A stretch of 64,000 bases of DNA from positions 10,766,961 through 10,830,960 of the forward strand of contig NC_135071.1 in assembly GCF_051401765.1 (NCBI RefSeq), given 5' to 3'. Shown piece after piece: positions 1-11,448 of the stretch. The DNA comes from Calliopsis andreniformis (taxonomy: Eukaryota > Arthropoda > Insecta > Hymenoptera > Andrenidae). Within the stretch, counting starts at the first letter, position 1, and every line of letters begins with the position of its first letter. The translations under genes and the position numbers were made by a program. The notes under the pieces were generated by a model. It saw only the letters and a program-made list of their open reading frames with translations. It ran no database searches and was not told where the DNA came from.

Positions 1-847
1 ACCTCTACGCGATGAGATTTTAGCAATCGGTACTGTCCGAGCTAATGGGTGCCAAAATATATAATATTACCATTGTAAGATCGAGTTACGGATAAACTTT
101 AATTATTCTAGTGAAATATTTGCAATTCTGATTTTTAGTTTTTCTTTTTTAAAATTTTACTTGTTCAATCATTAATTGTAAGATAATATGCTTATGTAGT
201 ACTTCGTACTTTTATTTTATCGTAAAACAAAAGGTACCTTTATTTTCATTTAGGTTTCACTTTCCAGCACATGCAGCGCTGAAATCTATTTCTAAAGTCT
301 GTCGATAACACTGTGGCTGACAGGAAGAATGACAAAACTGTATTTCATTCATCATTAATTATGAGCCTTAATATCTATACACATATCATTTCTTCCAACA
401 ATGACATACTTCAGAAATCTAGATTTTTCTAAATATGAAATAACGTCTTCATTTAGTGCAAAGACGTGTCTTACGTAAATGTATTTCGAATCCTTCACTC
501 TTTCATATGTCATCTTCAAATGCTTGTATCATACACGGCTCTATATATGATTCTATTCCAAAGAATACTTCTTAATTATTTTTTCTATATTCCATAAATA
601 CAGATGTACCTACCATTTAACTCAGAAAACACAAGCCTTATGATCATTTTCAATTTTTGTGTAAGTGAAAATGTTCTGTTTTTAAACACCTAATGCAACA
701 AATTAAAGAAACTCTGAATAACACAGATTACCTATAGATCAAAGCCTGGATCCTGTCCAAGCACCTTGGACCAAGGTCTGGGGCCACTGCACTCAACTAC
801 AATTTCGGTTGATTCTTTTTCAGACTATTTAATCTGAGCCAGAAACA
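1..847. other. AT-rich non-coding stretch
   Basis: No open frame of note, no RNA gene and no recognisable repeat. Runs of A and T and frequent stops in all frames. Probably intergenic DNA upstream of the gene that starts at 11.46 kb, or intron of an unseen neighbour. Confidence 0.6.
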
Positions 848-1260
848 TTGCTATCCGACACTGTTCGATACAATCACCTTTTGCATACAATAGATTCGAT
901 CAGTGCCACCAACAGACGCACCACGCGAAATCCGTTATTGGGGCGACAACGAACGAAACAAATTTCCCATTACGTTCCTGATTCACCGGTCGGAAGCGCC
1001 ATTTCGAGGACTTTCAAGCACATGCCAGCCGCGTCTGTCTTCATCGGAGGATCCCAGTTTCCTCGCGACACAGTCCTCTTCCACTGCCGGAAATTTTCGT
1101 GAATCGTCTTTGCAAGCGACGTTTCGCCAGGTGATAGTCACGCGAAGCGATAAACGTTTTCCCGGTTCGCTTGACGCTCCGTGGAATTGCTCAGGAACAT
1201 TTCACGAGAGAAAGAAGGGACACGGGCCAAACCCTCGTGGATGATGGGAGCAGTGTGTGA
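848..1260. other. GC-rich patch, function unknown
   Basis: A 400-bp block clearly richer in G, C and CpG than its surroundings. Two frames are open across it on the + strand (848-1102 and 903-1244), as expected where stop codons are rare, and neither translation looks like a known family. It could be a cis-regulatory element or a conserved non-coding block. The edges are sharp on both sides, with AT-rich DNA before and after. Confidence 0.4.
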
Positions 1261-2522
1261 GGCATCACTCGGTCGAATATTCTCTTGTCACACTGTGTGA
1301 ATTCTGAACACTCGACAGTGTTCTCATTGTCAGTGCAAGTAATTGATATGGGAGGACAAATGTGTTCTAGAGAACTGGAAAAAGTTTAGCGAAAGGAATT
1401 AATTATGGAATAGTGCCCCTCAGAAATATAATAACTTTGTAAAAACAGCAAGGGTTCAAGTAATTGTAGCCTCTGACAGTGAGTGTCTTGGTGGCTGGTT
1501 AGATACATGGGAACAGCGTAGGTATGGTACTAGTTCTTTGGGATCCTAGAGTAACATTATCCGAACGAGGACTCTGGTGCCTTGTGGGAGCTGAGAAAGT
1601 AAATTGGCCAAATAAGATACAGCTTTGAGCAAATTGTAAGGAGCAGAGAGCACATTTGGCAGCTTGCACTGTACTGTATTGCACAGCACGACCCTTTAGT
1701 AGGTCTCACCTAAGTCACTATATTTCGGAGAGATACTACACATATGGTCCATCTTTTTTTGAACCGGTTCCAATTTACGTATTTTTGTGTGTTTTTGTTG
1801 ATAGAGGTGCAAATGCGAATCAGTGACCTGTTACTAACTGATGTCATCACTAAAAACAGTCAATTTATTGTCTTTGCACGGTACAGTTAGAGACGTAAGT
1901 ACAGTGAACATCACTGGTAGACTTGGGGGAGGTCTAGCAACTAGAATAGGGATGTGTCGTTTGAACGAGTGATGCCTGAGTTGTACAGTATTGTTTCGAT
2001 GCAAGCTCGTGCCTTAGTTAGGAGGTAACTTAGTTGGAATTAGTTGGGAGCTTAGAGAATGTAGGAAATCCGATTCTAGGATCAATTTTCGCTTGAGCAA
2101 CTTAAGTTTGAATTCTCAAAGGCAAGGCTCACCTGAAATGAAAGAATAAGTCTAAGCAAGCGTACGTGCACCGCCGAATAATAATGTACGTATAATAATT
2201 GCTGCGACGATACAGAGTTTACGGAGACTTGCTTCTAATGTTCAAAATACAGTAGATTACAATTTGTTGATCACTTTTTTTCTGGATCGAAGTGATATTA
2301 ATTTTATCTAAATCATTTTTTTTTGTGTATTTAAACAGAAGGCATCTTCTCCGATATTAGAATACAAAATTGATTTTATTACAATATTCTTCAAAGGATT
2401 TAAGAAAACAATCCTCGTTGAATATTATGATTCTTTGTGAGAATATGTTCTAGTCGACAGAAACAAAATTTAGATTCGATTTTGAGAGTTATTCATTGTT
2501 AAAGACATGCAAAATGAGTATG
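1261..2522. other. Non-coding stretch
   Basis: AT-rich with no gene-like frame. A small perfect stem, GAACACT-CGAC-AGTGTTC, lies at about 1306-1323. Nothing else is recognised. Confidence 0.5.
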
Positions 2523-2771
2523 AAATGTATCTAGCTTGGGAACTTATTCTACTGCCAGCGTGTGCTGGTTAGACTAGACGCAGCGTCAGGCAAATAAGAC
2601 AATAGAGTATGTCCAGTTAGGCACATTTAATGCGCATTTTAAGCGTTTTTTCAACAATTAATAACCTGGAAATGAAGTCTCAAATGCTATTTCTTTATTC
2701 TTCATTTTTGTCTTATTTTGGCGTGGAGAATCACTTCCTCAAATTTCTAACACTTGTTGTCGAACACCCTG
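2523..2771 (-). mobile_element. Miniature DNA-transposon-like repeat beginning CAGGGTGTTCG
   Basis: Read on the minus strand the element starts with CAGGGTGTTCG (plus-strand cgaacaccctg at 2761-2771) and ends in an imperfect hairpin at 2523-2628. The hairpin's outer arms are AAATGTATCTAGCTTGGGAA on one side and, reverse-complemented, AAATGTGCCTAACTGG on the other. A second copy of the hairpin lies at 50,336-50,427, which establishes this as dispersed repeat DNA. It encodes no protein. A start of CAGGGTGT is common among non-autonomous elements in hymenopteran genomes as I remember them, and the superfamily cannot be fixed here. The 3' boundary is approximate. Confidence 0.65.
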
Positions 2772-3574
2772 TACATCTGACAAGAACTGAAAATTTTTAA
2801 ATATTTCTTTTGCTCTCCTACAGAGAGACACAAATTAGCGAAGACCATTTTTGTTACGATCTCATTCTAAGCTTGTTATGAGTTTTTTGTTATGAGAAAC
2901 GTAAGTTTTTCTTTATTATAATTATTTCCATTTGCACAGTGCTTTCATAACACAAAATGCTCCGTCGTTAAAGTTTTAAGCTTTAACAAGGTTTAAGCCA
3001 AGTCTCTTCAGAGCTTTTAAAAAACCTTTCAAAAATTCCTCTTCAAGCGATACCCTTTCGACTGTTTTACGATTTCAATTAACATCAAGCCACCCTCGTT
3101 GAATGATTTGTTCCTTTCGTTGAATAGACGGGGCCACCCTCGTCATTTGCGGCCTTGAATGCACCTGGAATATTCGTTGGTATGCAGGGACGCTGAAATA
3201 TTGTCAAACGCAGGCGTTTCCCACGGCGCGCGGCTTTTGCGCCTCGTCGTCTCGCCTCGCAAAATGAACCTCGCAGGGGTGTGACGTGGACACGCGGGGG
3301 TGGCTAGCGAACCACGAGCGTCGATCAACTACTGTGCAATTTTCCCCGAAAAATGAACAATTTTTGTCCCCTGCACGAAGATTCTTCTCTGTTGTTTGGA
3401 GAGAAGTTTTGATAGCTTTTAACACTTCCACTGCCATGTCGTTGACATGTGGACAGTAGAGTTACACGTTGGATAATGAATTACAATTTACGCGGGTCCC
3501 AGTGATGACAGTTTTTTTGTTCTGTGCATTTCAATCCTTTTCGATGAAAGTTTCTTTTTTATTTTATAAAAAAA
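2772..3574. other. Non-coding stretch with a GC-rich block at about 3120-3330
   Basis: The first part is AT-rich. The block at 3120-3330 has many CpGs and gives two overlapping minus-strand frames (3143-3328 and 3204-3437), neither recognisable. It is more likely a regulatory or conserved non-coding patch than a gene. Confidence 0.4.
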
Positions 3575-3723
3575 ATGAATTCAGATTTTTATTCATTGAA
3601 ATTATACTTCAGGAACATTGTACAATATTATAGTAGTTTCTTGTGTATAAGCTTGTTGCTGGGTCTTATTATAGCTCAAAATTGTTTAAAAGCATCTGCT
3701 ACTTATGTGCACTTGTTACTCTC

Positions 3724-4080
3724 TTATTTGATGAGATTGAAGCGGACTACTGTGTTGATTTTATCAATAGTTCCTGGCCAATAGTTTGAGAAATTGCTAA
3801 ATTTCGTTATAACTTCGCTATAGCTTTCACTAGAAATTAGTTGGTGAGCATTGAATATATTCAGTATGTCTGTCTTGGATATGTGCAAATCTACTGTATG
3901 TGTCACGGGTGCTTTAAGTAGTTTGCATAGAATTGACTGGTTTATTAGTGCTTTTCCAACAAATATAAGGAAATTTAATCCTGCTACATTCCCCTTGAAA
4001 AACTTCTGTGAAACAGTGATAACTAATGAATTTTTAGTATAAAATCGAGGAATCACAGTTGTAGATATTAATAGCAATTA
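3724..4080 (-). other. Open frame without ATG, possible coding relic
   Basis: A minus-strand frame stays open for about 117 codons in moderately AT-rich sequence, but the only in-frame start-like codon is TTG and the translation contains no methionine, so it is not an intact gene. Residues include a hydrophobic stretch followed by mixed polar sequence, and no family is recognised. Past its stop, in transcript orientation, the sequence contains AATAAA followed by A-rich DNA (plus-strand 3550-3575), which would fit a decayed retrocopy. A chance open frame is equally plausible. Confidence 0.2.
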
Positions 4081-5313
4081 TTTCACATTTTTCTCAAAAA
4101 TAAGAAAGTTATTAAAAGAAACGAGACTCACAATTGGGTCAGAAGAGATCCGAGACGTAGTAGGCTAGTATAAAAAAGAATCCTTGTTCTTCAACATTAT
4201 GTTACAGATTCATCAGAAACTGTTCCTCACAAAATCTTCGATAAGACTATAGTAGTTAATTCAAACAGTTATCAACGCCAACAACTGTAATCCTCAAAAT
4301 GAATGAGTAAACTTGACATTGACGCTAAGAGCATATAATCTCAGACTGTCTTGTACTTCCGATTGATCAATTTTAATTCTGCTTAATTAACCAGGAATGC
4401 TTCTCCCTTTTGACATCGACGCAGGAATAAATGCCGCCCGCACGTAAAACGCTCTCAATCGGAACGTTCCCAGACGTAAAACAGGTTTTCCCTCGGCTCA
4501 ATTAACTACTCGGTGATTTACGTCGGTTCATTTGACTATCTACTCAGCCAATTGAAAGACAGGCGAAAAGAGTGGGGGAACGATGTGAAAAGTATTTTCT
4601 AACTGGACTCTAGATACCGCATTGCGACTCGAGTGGTAACCTTGAAGGTGCTTGTTATGGGAGCATGTTAGCAAATGCAACCTGCAATTCTGTCGGTGCT
4701 CTGCGATGCTTCTCTCTCAAATACCGTGTCCAGGAATATGTTTAACCTGCTAACAGCACAGTGGGAACGGCGAAGATGATATGTGAATGGTAGGAAATTA
4801 ATCATCGCCTGATGGCTATGAAACCAATGGGTACAGCAGATGAAAGTCTTCAAACACAGAGGCTATTGTTGTTAAGAGTAGGAAGCAAGTAGCTAAGGTA
4901 AGTGTTTATAATTTCATCAAGCTAGTGTTTAGACCAGTGTATTATAAAGGTTTATGAATTCCTTATGGCTGGCGAATTTGGAAACGTTGATTAGAGATAA
5001 TGAGTGAAGAAGAATGATGTATGTACCACAGAAGAAACAATCAATACTTTATAAGTATTGCCTCAGCTTGACATTTTTTAGGTAACAATTCTTTATGAGG
5101 TGCTCTTTGCACGTATTTGTTGCTTTAACATATACAAATTTAATTTTTAATTATGATCAAAGTATAACCTCGTAATTATCTTACAATTACTGTAAAACAT
5201 CGTAGTTTATTTACATTATTAGTATAAAGAATATATTTATACTTATTTGTTAAATTAGTGTAAAAAGTGCGTAAATTTCACAAAGTTACTAATTTGAAGT
5301 GAATACGTACAGG
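4081..5313. other. Non-coding stretch
   Basis: AT-rich with mixed-composition patches near 4430-4660. No supported gene, RNA or repeat is seen. Confidence 0.5.
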
Positions 5314-5315
5314 TA

Positions 5316-5396
5316 TTAGGTTGCTCCATAAATCCTTTTCGTTTTCTTGCTAAGCTGAGCGTGTGAATTACGAAGAGGTCTTATAGGACAGCCTAA
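5316..5396. mobile_element. Mariner-like miniature inverted-repeat element (81 bp)
   Basis: The left terminus reads TTAGGTTGCTCCATAAATC. The reverse complement of the right terminus reads TTAGGCTGTCCTATAAGAC. The two match at most positions and share the TTAGG-TG start common in mariner terminal inverted repeats. Both ends abut a TA dinucleotide (5314-5315 and 5397-5398), the target site duplicated by Tc1/mariner elements. At 81 bp there is no room for a transposase, so this is an internally deleted or MITE derivative moved in trans. Confidence 0.75.
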
Positions 5397-5398
5397 TA

Positions 5399-6028
5399 TA
5401 CTGTATATACTATAGTCACTATACTATTGTGAAGTTTATTTGATGTCACTGCTTCGTAGTTAAACACACGTTGCATAAAATTTGTGCATAAGGATTCGCT
5501 AAGAGAATGATAAAAAAAACTGCAGCTGACGTGCATGTGTACCTGCGCGTGTTAGTTCTCGATTTCCCTCTGTTTTATTTGATTTCACTAAATGGTACGC
5601 GTTTCTCTTTAAATAACTCCAGGCGAAAATATCTAAGGGGTTTAAATAACGCTCGAACTGTCTCCGCGAGAGACAGTCTTCCAATAATACCGGAAATTTT
5701 TCTTCAGAGACTGATGTTGCAAGCACAGCAAACAAATACCGTATCAGCATGATCAACTATAAAATAAACTGTTAGTGTTATCGTTTCTTCTGTGTTGTTT
5801 TAATTGATGCATGTACGCTGTGAAATTGTTTCGTGTGATTAAAGTATCAGACGGTCCAAGATCGTGAACGTATGTGGGTGAAATAGAAAACATTGTACCT
5901 AGTTGTTTCTGCTTTACGATAATAACGTCTTAATAGTGACTATATAATTATATGACTGATAATAATTATCAGTAGGATAGTATTTATAGAAGAATTTTCT
6001 AATACTCTCATTTTCTTTAAGATAAAAA
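5399..6028. other. Non-coding stretch with a 19-bp perfect palindrome
   Basis: Short frames at 5499-5756 overlap on both strands and are unremarkable. ACTGATAAT-A-ATTATCAGT at 5955-5973 is a perfect odd-centred palindrome. No other feature is seen. Confidence 0.45.
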
Positions 6029-6236
6029 TTTTTCTTGTCTAATCTGCTTATGTTAAAAATACAATTTCCATCTCATTGATTACAATGGAAGCATCAATTC
6101 AAATTTTTTAAACAGGTGTTACAGATTTTATTTTTTAAACTAGTTTTTATTAATTACAAAATTTGAGTTTATGACTTCATTGTAAGCAATGAGATGGAAT
6201 TTGTATTTTTAACAGAAGGAGATTAGATTAGAAGAA
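6029..6236. mobile_element. Long-armed palindromic miniature element
   Basis: Two 36-bp arms at 6052-6087 and 6178-6213 are reverse complements with only two differences; both contain GTTAAAAATACAA and CATCTCATTG. Weaker pairing continues outward (TCTAATCTGCTTAT against the reverse complement of agaaggagattaga) and inward (TCAAATTTT). The single-stranded form would fold almost end to end. Such long arms with an AT-rich spacer are typical of MITEs or fold-back elements. No coding capacity. The outer boundaries and any target duplication are unclear. Confidence 0.7.
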
Positions 6237-6586
6237 TGTTATGTGACATAGTATTAGTATTCAAATTTTGTACATCAATGTCTTAAAAGTAGGAATATGT
6301 AACGTGCATTGTTTTACCTTACAATGACAGCTATACAAACACAAATGCATTTAAAGAAATTATCAAGTTATACTTAAGACTTTCATGAACAGTACATCCT
6401 TAATTATAATAGATGAACCGAGTTACCATCAGGCCCATATTTTTTACCTAGTACTAGTAATGACAAGCTATATTTTCTTCTATAAAGATTTTTTAGTTTT
6501 TTTAAAATTCATAAAAGAAGAAGTGTATATAGTAAAATACAATATATTAAGGCTGTTTTTCTATCAGGGTCGAATTATAATTTGGT
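6237..6586. other. AT-rich non-coding stretch
   Basis: A 67-codon frame at 6385-6588 rich in F, I, Y and K reflects AT-rich composition only. No feature supported. Confidence 0.5.
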
Positions 6587-6829
6587 AAGGCCTGGGACTG
6601 GGTGACGACAAGAGGGTTGATACCATACTATTTTCCTTGGGCCAAAGTAAATTCTAAAACTCCGTAGTAAATGTGATTTTTGAAGGAAACCATTACTAAA
6701 TCGGAAATAATTTCTTTCTGAACTATTTGCAGAAATTTATTCTAATATATGAAAAAATGAGGCCCTTTTAAAGATAAGACTCGGGGCTGTAGCCCCCTGT
6801 AGCCTCTCTCTCCTCCTTAATCCAGACCT
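6587..6829. mobile_element. Possible degenerate DNA-element remnant
   Basis: The left end reads AAGGCCTGGGACTGG and the reverse complement of the right end reads CAGGTCTGGATTAAGG, so both ends share AGG(C/T)CTGG as a possible terminal repeat. The right part holds a perfect 14-bp palindrome GGGGCTGTAGCCCC (6783-6796) followed by CCTGTAGCC, and G/C clusters in otherwise AT-rich DNA. This looks like the decayed ends of a transposon, but terminal identity is short and no target duplication was found. Confidence 0.3.
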
Positions 6830-9800
6830 GCTTTCTGTTACGAAATTCGAATTTAACTCTCACCTACAGACACCTAATTTTAACATGCAAAAGATTCGAA
6901 TGAAATATATTCACATTACATATTTTTAAAATTAATATAATATTAATTGAAATATAGACACGAGGTATGGCATATACTTCCAACATTCATCACAAAGTTT
7001 TCCACATTTAGTTAAAAATAATATAATAAAAATATCTCACATGATGTCTACAAAACTCCGTGTCAACAGTTAAGGGTGAAAAGAAATGTCTAACACCTCA
7101 AAGATTAACATAGCGCAACTATGTACACCTGCCTGGTGTTAGCAAAATCGTTGAGGTCTTGAACATTCATTTCGCCGACATAAAACAATTGCACATGGGT
7201 CGATAAAGCGAGGTGTCAAAGGTTTTAAATAAACAGTCGGGAGGTGTTGCAACCGACGTGTAATTAGATGTTGCAGCTTTAGCGGGATACTCTGATCGTG
7301 CCCGTCCGATGCGTTCATTATGACCTTCAATCGCGACGTGAAACAATAACCGTCTGATCGTAACTACATTGCCGTGTCTATAATGTCCGATTATTCAGTC
7401 AGTACATCGTGTATGCCGATATTAATAAACCTTTTGGATGTTACTGCGTGCAATCGATTATTGGTGATTGGTAGGCAGACATCGTTTGCTTGCAAATAAA
7501 GGATTCCAATCAGAGACAGCATGGAAAAAAGAGCGCACCCGCTGACATTATTTAGCGGTTTTTTTCAAAAATACTCTGGCTGGGTGGTGAATCTGAAAAT
7601 CTGTTTGAAGTGGCAGAATTCGTATGCGTACGCTTCCTCTCAATTGTGTCGTGAAATACGAATAGAGAATTTTCACGCGGTTGAATTTTTAAGAAATATT
7701 CTAAAGATGAACTTAATTATTTATGAAACAATGAACGAGGAAATTCAGCAGCGTCATAGCTTTTAGCAACGATTTATAATGTATAATTTGGCGGCTAGAG
7801 AGCAGGATAAATTTGCAATAAACGACAGATATTTGGTACTTCGTAAATGTATATAATAAGCGTTTTTGACGATGTACCTTTGGCTTCGGTATTAAATTCT
7901 GTTATAAAATTTTCTTCATTTGAGATTAAAAAAGACAGGAATAAAGGAACATTGTTTGTAATCAGAAATCATGTGCGTGGTTTTTTACAGACTTTTCGTG
8001 TTTAACTAAATTGACACTGCATTTGCTGAAAATAAAGAAACAAAAGTTTTTCATCAAGTCTGATTGTCCCGTTGATACGATTGTTAAGGGACAAAGGATT
8101 TTAATTACAGTCGACGGTTTAGCTGATGACGAATCAATCGTAAACCTAACACTTGCACTTCCAGTTCAGTTGGATTAAAATTAATATTTCACGTTTACAT
8201 AAAACATATTGTATAATCAAATTAATCTGAGTATAGTATTGTCTTTTTGGTTTGATAGGTCGATTAAATAATTCCCTAAAAAAATTAAGAGTAGAAAAAC
8301 AATTATAAATTGATAATTATTTTTGAACAAACAAATCAATTTTCATTATTGATGTCTTTTTGTATAAGTAAATAGAACACATTTTTAATGCTGCTTTCCT
8401 ATAAGAAGCATAAAATTACTATTCTTTATAAATAGAAAAATCTAATATTGAAAATAAATTCATATCCTTCTAGGCCTAGCCCGTAAATAAACTATTGTTA
8501 TTAATATGTTTGAATGTCTGAGGAATACAAAATGGTATAAGAATCATGTAAAAATATCTCAATTTTATCTATTGAGCTTGAAAAAGATATAACGAAGTGA
8601 TATTTATGGACAGATATTAATATTAATATCGAATAGAAACATTAAATCGTCATGTCCACGATGTCTTAAATATTCATTATAACTATTCCAGAGAATGACA
8701 CTAAACGTATCTCATAATTCCCGATATCCATGGAGTCACATTTAAAAATAATTACAACTATCAATCACTTATCGATGACGGTTACATCAGCTTCCACATC
8801 ACAAGGAATTATCGTGAACTTAGTTGACGTAACTCGGTCGAGATCGAACCTGCCTTTTGGTTACAGGAACGAATGGTGTGTCTGAATGGATTAGTCCAAA
8901 AGGTAAAAAGAGTAGGTGACGAATTGTCGCGATAGAGTTGTGATATCAGTAACACGACGAGTGGAAAAGAGAAAATTCGTTTCTCTATCGAGTCGAATGC
9001 GTCACGTCCGTCTTTGAGTGTCCGTTTCTCCTTTCCACATGACTCCTTCATCATGCTTTACGGCTGACCAATTCATTAATGCCCGTCAATAATATAGGTA
9101 TCTATGTATATGTGTCCCGTTAATCTCGCTACCATTGTGAATTCTAAATGAAAATGCGATCCTCTGTCGCTACTGTAGCGTTCAATTATGGTTATCACTG
9201 TGACTAAGCGCTATTATGATCTCGATTTAACACTAGAAGTACTTAAAAATTAATATCGGCTCATTTCTGCAAAACGCAAATAAAAATAAATTTTTCAAAA
9301 ATTATATAATTTAAGGAAACAATGACTATTTGTATTTCTTAAATTTTATTCAGTCTCAGTTTCAAATAATTGTAATCTTAAAAAATAAATTTCATACTTC
9401 TCCTTTTTTAATGGATTGGTAGTTCTATTAATAGTACATGTGAAAGAAAATAAAAAGTGTTGCGTATCTTTTGTTTAAAGTGAGAAGCAGAAAAAAGTGT
9501 AATTGGCATGTAAGTTCAAAATTCGAATGTAATTCAGTGACTCTACTATTGATTCCTATACGTATTTGTGCAGAGGAATGTAGAACAGCGATTTGATTGT
9601 CAATTTCTTCCGGTTATCAGTATTCTTTGTATGTAAGCCTGTCAAGCGGATTTGAATCATATATGGGTCGTACTGACCAGAGCGTAGCAAAGGGAGCGGT
9701 GCTATTTATACTTTACGCACGATTTCTTCATTTTGCCATTTAGTTCGATACAAATTACTCTTGCGAGATTGAAATATTGGAAGTATTATGAAATTATAAT

Positions 9801-9956
9801 GCAGCGTATTTTCATTCTTAATACTGCCGTGTAATTAAATATCAAAACGTGCATTCATTAATCAAATTTTCGGACAAAAAATTCAGATATTATTCGTGAG
9901 ATATTATTAACAAGCATGATACATTTATTTATGGTCAAATAGTATCATAATTATAA
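6830..9956. other. Non-coding stretch
   Basis: Mostly AT-rich. Small frames at 7139-7330, 7521-7766 and 8809-9054 have no recognisable content. Moderately GC-richer patches at about 7120-7560 and 8800-9060 may be conserved non-coding DNA. No repeat or RNA gene recognised. Confidence 0.45.
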
Positions 9957-9960
9957 TTAA

Positions 9961-10041
9961 CCCGTTTGCCTCAGATTTAAATGATAGCAAATTAGGTGCT
10001 TAATGCATGATTAGCACAACTCGTCAAATGAGGCAAATAGG
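9961..10041. mobile_element. PiggyBac-like miniature element flanked by TTAA (81 bp)
   Basis: TTAA occurs at 9957-9960 and again at 10,042-10,045. Inside it the termini are CCCGTTTGCCTCA and, reverse-complemented from the right, CCTATTTGCCTCA, giving 13-bp inverted repeats with two differences. The interior holds a further imperfect palindrome, GTGCTTAATGCATGATTAGC. TTAA duplication and a CC-starting terminus are the hallmarks of the piggyBac superfamily. No transposase could fit. It lies about 500 bp upstream of the promoter-like island. Confidence 0.7.
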
Positions 10042-10045
10042 TTAA

Positions 10046-10539
10046 TGTTATTAATTAATATGTAAATAATATTCTTTATTGGATATGACTAATAATTTGT
10101 GAAATATTAATAATTCAAATCGCTCGTGTGCTTTGCTTTCGGATATTTAAATATTCGAAGACTTTGGAATTCGAATAGTCAAAAAGTTGAACACTGTTTT
10201 CTGGCCTAGATTTCGCATTATTTAAAGGTTTCCAATTACAGAAGACAGAAATCGCAGTTTCTCAATAATCGCCTCTGTAAATGAATACCTCTTCAAGACA
10301 GAAAATATCAATTAACATCCCCTCGATAAAAGCTCATCAAACCCAATGGCGCCCATTTGAACTCAAGAAACGTTTCTCCCATCATACAATTTCCATTCTG
10401 ACCCACAGATACAATTGCATTCACCATGCACAGTCTAATAATAACCGTCCCATAAGTCGGCAAGTTCGCGCCTAGAGACACGGTTACTGAAAACCGCGAA
10501 ACAAAGGGCAAAAAGAAAAAAAAATTGAGGAGAGTACGT
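10046..10539. other. Promoter-proximal upstream stretch
   Basis: AT-rich at first, becoming mixed from about 10,280. Overlapping short frames on both strands (10,281-10,511) are not convincing. No distinct element is recognised before the CpG-rich promoter region. Confidence 0.45.
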
Positions 10540-10752
10540 ATCTCGTCGCGGGTGAGGCGGATTCGCTAAAAACAGATTTAGCCGGCGGCCGAAAGATGGC
10601 GACGCACTGCCGGGCGCCGGGCGTCGTGTCAGTGGCAGTCGTAAGGACGACGCCGTCGCCGCCACGTGGGGAGCGAATTTGAATCGGCCGCCACCGGTGC
10701 CTCGCCGCCGGCTTAAAAGCACGCAGCGCAGCGTGTCGCTCGGTCTGACAGT
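10540..10752 (+). promoter_or_regulatory. CpG-rich promoter region of the split signal-peptide gene
   Basis: An abrupt rise in G, C and CpG content directly upstream of a long leader. AAGATGGCGAC (10,593-10,603) resembles the YY1/Pleiohomeotic binding site often found near metazoan start sites. TTAAAAG at 10,713-10,719 is a weak TATA-like box, and GACAGTGG at 10,747-10,754 resembles an arthropod initiator (CAGT). The spacing of about 37 bp between them is longer than the usual 30 or so. Other CAGT candidates occur at about 10,629 and 11,012, so the exact start is not fixed by sequence. Open frames across this region on either strand are products of GC richness. Confidence 0.6.
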
Positions 10753-10827
10753 GGTCCACCGATCGCGCCTCGTCCCATCCCCGTCGCGAGGGTACGCGAG
10801 AGCCTGGATCGGAGAAAGTCGATCTGG

Positions 10828-10866
10828 ATGGTGTCAGGGTCGTCACCGCGGAGGGAACAACGCTAG
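10828..10866 (+). promoter_or_regulatory. Upstream ORF 1 (12 codons plus stop)
   Basis: The first ATG of the inferred leader (10,828) runs in frame to TAG at 10,864-10,866. It lies well upstream of the main ATG. It is a uORF only if transcription starts before it, which is inferred. Confidence 0.45.
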
Positions 10867-11291
10867 CAAACGACCGAGGGGGGAGAGGCAGAGAGACTAG
10901 ATCAGCGTTACGACGTCTAGCACGACGTCGAGGCGGCAGCTGGGGAGTAGGAGGAGGCTAGGAGGGAGAAAAATCGAGAAGGAAGCGGCAAGTGTCACGA
11001 AGGGACTGTTGTCAGTGAGTGGTGGACCGTGGAGCCGATTGGGCTGTCAGCGACGAGTCGCCGGGAATATTGCAACGTGACTGGGCCCTGGGTCCTCCGC
11101 GTCGCGCGAGAATCGGTTAGGTTTAGGGATACACCGACCGAAGGGCAATCGTGCCGATCGGTGGCGGAAGTGCGTTGACCTTGCTACCTGGGCGACCTTG
11201 GAAATTGGCGCCACCGTCGACCCTATTTGAGGGGATATCGAGCTGAAATCAAATCGAGGGGAAATCGAGGTAAAGGACACGGTGGACTTTG

Positions 11292-11312
11292 ATGCTTGAT
11301 CGACGATCTTAG
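11292..11312 (+). promoter_or_regulatory. Upstream ORF 2 (6 codons plus stop)
   Basis: ATG at 11,292 is followed by CTT GAT CGA CGA TCT and TAG at 11,310-11,312. It is located 152 bases before the main start, far enough to permit reinitiation. Confidence 0.45.
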
Positions 11313-11448
11313 TTAGGATAGTAGTGTTTGTGGTTGCTGCAAGTGAGGTGACTTGTGTTGCATTCGGCGTTTGTCAACCACCTTTTGTCGTTTTCGGCGA
11401 GGGATCTCGAGGGGGAGCTGATTTTTATATTGACCACCTGCCAAACCG

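Noticed and set aside
6385..6588. 67-codon F/I/Y-rich frame
   Set aside because: Pure composition effect of AT-rich DNA.
10484..10900. Minus and plus frames of 73-120 codons over the promoter
   Set aside because: Arginine-, proline- and serine-rich translations of CpG-rich promoter DNA.
11267..11276. Alternative donor gag/gtaaag inside the leader
   Set aside because: Splicing here would remove the ATG that fits exon 2, and the donor at 11,475 is the stronger match.
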